A program made the position numbers and the translations under genes. 64,000 nt of DNA from Rehmannia glutinosa (lineage: Eukaryota; Streptophyta; Magnoliopsida; Lamiales; Orobanchaceae), in assembly GCA_016081115.2 (NCBI GenBank), contig JABTTQ020003454.1:1029516-1093515 (forward strand), written 5' to 3'. Under the pieces are notes generated by a model. It worked only from the letters and a program-made list of their open reading frames with translations. It ran no database searches and was not told where the DNA came from. This document shows, piece by piece, positions 61,717 to 64,000 of this stretch; within the stretch, counting starts at the first letter, position 1, and each line of letters begins with the position of its first letter.

Positions 61717-62641
61717 CAGGGATGATCAATAAAATAAAACCGCAAAACCGACATCAAACCAAACGCACTTGCCACCGCAATCAAGCTTAATTATTGAAAA
61801 ACCGCGATTAATATTTTTAGTCTAAATCGCACCGCATAAGATGATTTGAATTACATTCCTGAAGTCTCAAACCGCACCAACCGCGACTCAAGTAAAGAGA
61901 ATACTACATATATATATATATTAGGTTCATATGTCATTACATTTAAATCTACAAGATACTGCAAAGTAATTACGCATTGTCATATTTAATTCATTTTCAC
62001 TTGTGTATTATAGGTATACATGGTTAATTTACTCAATAGTTTAAACATCAAAGCCTTCATTTCTCATAGACAGATTGAGATTGAAATATCAAGGCTGAGC
62101 AGCATATTAGTCAATTTATTGTTCGATGAAAACTTTGTAGAAAAAGTTTATTTGTTTGTAAAAATTAAAACTAGAGCATAAACGAAAATTCTAGCACTTT
62201 CCATACTTTAGATTGCTTAGATTATGACCAAATGAAGTTGCAATCCGTACAAAAGTTGATACTAAAACACTAAAAATGTTTTAATAAATAAAATATAAGA
62301 ATATTTTTTAAATGATTGCAAAAACTCCATATTTCTATTGGGGACTAACTATTATATGTTATTGAAGTTGTCATAATATTCAATTTAGGCAATTACAACA
62401 TATTCTTAACTTTTAATTATCGAATTGATAAAGTTGTTTTTGTCTTTTGATTGTTCTATATAATATTCAAATTTATTGTACGTTAAAACCGCAAACCGAC
62501 CAAACCGCCTAAAACCGTTGGAAAACCGCATGTTTGTTTTATTCCTAAAAACCGCATTTGAAATCAAACTTGTGGCCAACCGCACGAAAAATTGGATTTA
62601 AAATATTGGAAACCGCCCAAACCGCACCGTGATCACTCCTA
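61717..62641. mobile_element. hAT-like element with AACCGC arrays
   Basis: Starts CAGGGATGATCA and ends TGATCACTCCTA, near-perfect inverted ends. Both arms carry many AACCGC words in the same strand sense, separated by an AT-rich middle with a TA microsatellite near 61910. The 8-bp flanks do not clearly match. No transposase. Confidence 0.65.
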
Positions 62642-64000
62642 ACCTCACTTCACCATCGCTTCTTTTCTCTGCTTTGCGAAGTTTGATCCAAAAATCCGAT
62701 TTTTCGCCCCTAAGCTTTTAAAAAAGGCAAAATACAAACGGTAAGATCCCTATTCAATATACATTGGCGTTATAATCAAGCTCGAATGAGGTGGAAATAC
62801 CGGCGTTAAAATCATGAGTTATCCTTGAGACTAATATTAAACACATCTCGCGCTTTTGTTAGTGCCAACCTTAGAAAGTTTTTCGACCTTAATATGTTTA
62901 GTCTGGACATAGACGAATCCATATTTTGAATATTTTCACCGACTTGTTATCCCGAATACAATAACGCTTAAAGTTTTCGATAAACAAGTCATAAAGTTAC
63001 AAGGCTCTCATAAATATTTGCAATTTTTAAATTTACACTTTAATGAGATTCGCTGGGATAGTTTTTTGAAGCCTAAAGATATGTATGCGCATACTAATGT
63101 CGTGGGTCTATTGTGAATAATATAAGAAAACATACTCCTAATTTGTTTGTCAAACCGACATGCCCTTCAACTCGACATCTCTTCATCGGGTATTACTAGT
63201 AGTTTGCGAGATGATTCTTCTTCTTTCAATACCTAACTCGCAGTTCTTTCAAATATAAACCATCTACTTCTGGCATTGATTATCTTGAAGTCCAATGATG
63301 AAATTTGATCTCCCCATCATGTGACAGCGCCATGTTCATCTCAAGTTCACTCACATCAACTTAGGAGACCATGACAAAATATTCATTAAGAGTACCAAAA
63401 ATATTCTCATAAATATGCAATAAGCAAACAATCTCTGGCCTCTTTTTCAAAAACAAGGAGAGTAATATCAACTTTTACCTTTTGTAAAACTATTTAGCAA
63501 AAATAGCTAAGCCTATCATACCATACATAGTACTGCTCAAACCATACAAGCGCCCTTTATAAAGATCATTCGCCTAGGAAAATTTAAACCCCGACAGATT
63601 TCTCTCTATCAATAAAAACCATTTAAGATCGGGATTCAACATCCATTCGTAAAGCTTGAAATTTTCTTAAAGCAAGAATGGCAAGCAATGCAAATAGCTA
63701 CAAAATATGTTACGAGTGCAAAATGTTACACCAAAATCAATTACCTTTTCTGGAAAATAATTTTTCTCGAGCTACTGCTAACCTTGCCTTGGCCCCAATT
63801 CACCAATGTCATTCAATAATGAAGTTTGTCTTAATGACCCTTTTGTCTTCTTCATCACTATCATCATAGTAATCCAATTCATCGGTGGTGTTCATAGTAG
63901 TCATTTACATCCAAATATTTTGATAACTAATATTTTAGATACTTCATTTCATCTACACAACTTCAACAAGCAATATTGCAAATTGAAACGAAGTACAATG
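62642..64000. other. Intergenic DNA, no gene seen
   Basis: The longest frame (63678-63869 plus) has no recognised motif or splice context. Nothing else identified. Confidence 0.45.

Overview
This window is nuclear DNA of a flowering plant, most likely a eudicot and possibly an asterid. The evidence is split genes with GT/AG introns, an R2R3-MYB gene, a plastid-type branched-chain aminotransferase, plant L1, Copia and Gypsy retrotransposons, and dense MITEs in AT-rich spacer. The species cannot be read from the sequence.

Three host genes are supported, all on the minus strand. They are an R2R3-MYB transcription factor of the MYB36/RAX/MYB68 type (4797-6242, 3 exons, intact), a branched-chain amino acid aminotransferase with a probable plastid transit peptide (29684-34886, 10 exons, intact), and a prolylcarboxypeptidase-like S28 serine protease (42915-46854, 10 exons). 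The protease gene has three apparent one-base frameshifts. The three genes do not form a pathway or operon.

The rest is mobile DNA. At 1-3351 lies a decayed minus-strand Copia element cut by a MITE. At 7.1-9.7 kb are a hAT MITE, a SINE, and a non-autonomous CACTA element that carries a 5S rRNA-like fragment and a nested hAT element. At 11.0-12.7 kb is an essentially perfect 850-bp tandem duplication.

The most striking region is 12957-25108, a five-level nest readable base by base from target-site duplications. An ORF1-only L1-type LINE was entered by a Copia element. The 3' LTR of that Copia was entered by a minus-strand poly(A) retroposon. The retroposon contains a gag-pro-only Gypsy element, and one LTR of the Gypsy contains a 245-bp hAT MITE. 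The other Gypsy LTR preserves the empty site. LTR divergence is higher in the inner Gypsy than in the outer Copia, the reverse of what the nesting order predicts.

From 35 to 42.8 kb there are more MITEs, a SINE and a GC-rich repeat remnant. From 47 to 64 kb there are hAT transposase relics, two LTR-like repeats about 10.5 kb apart, a TIR element with a GC-rich core, a Tourist-like MITE and a large AACCGC-rich hAT-like element. I recognise no host gene after 46.9 kb. I found no CRISPR, operon or tRNA gene. The unusual content is the transposon architecture, not a new protein system.
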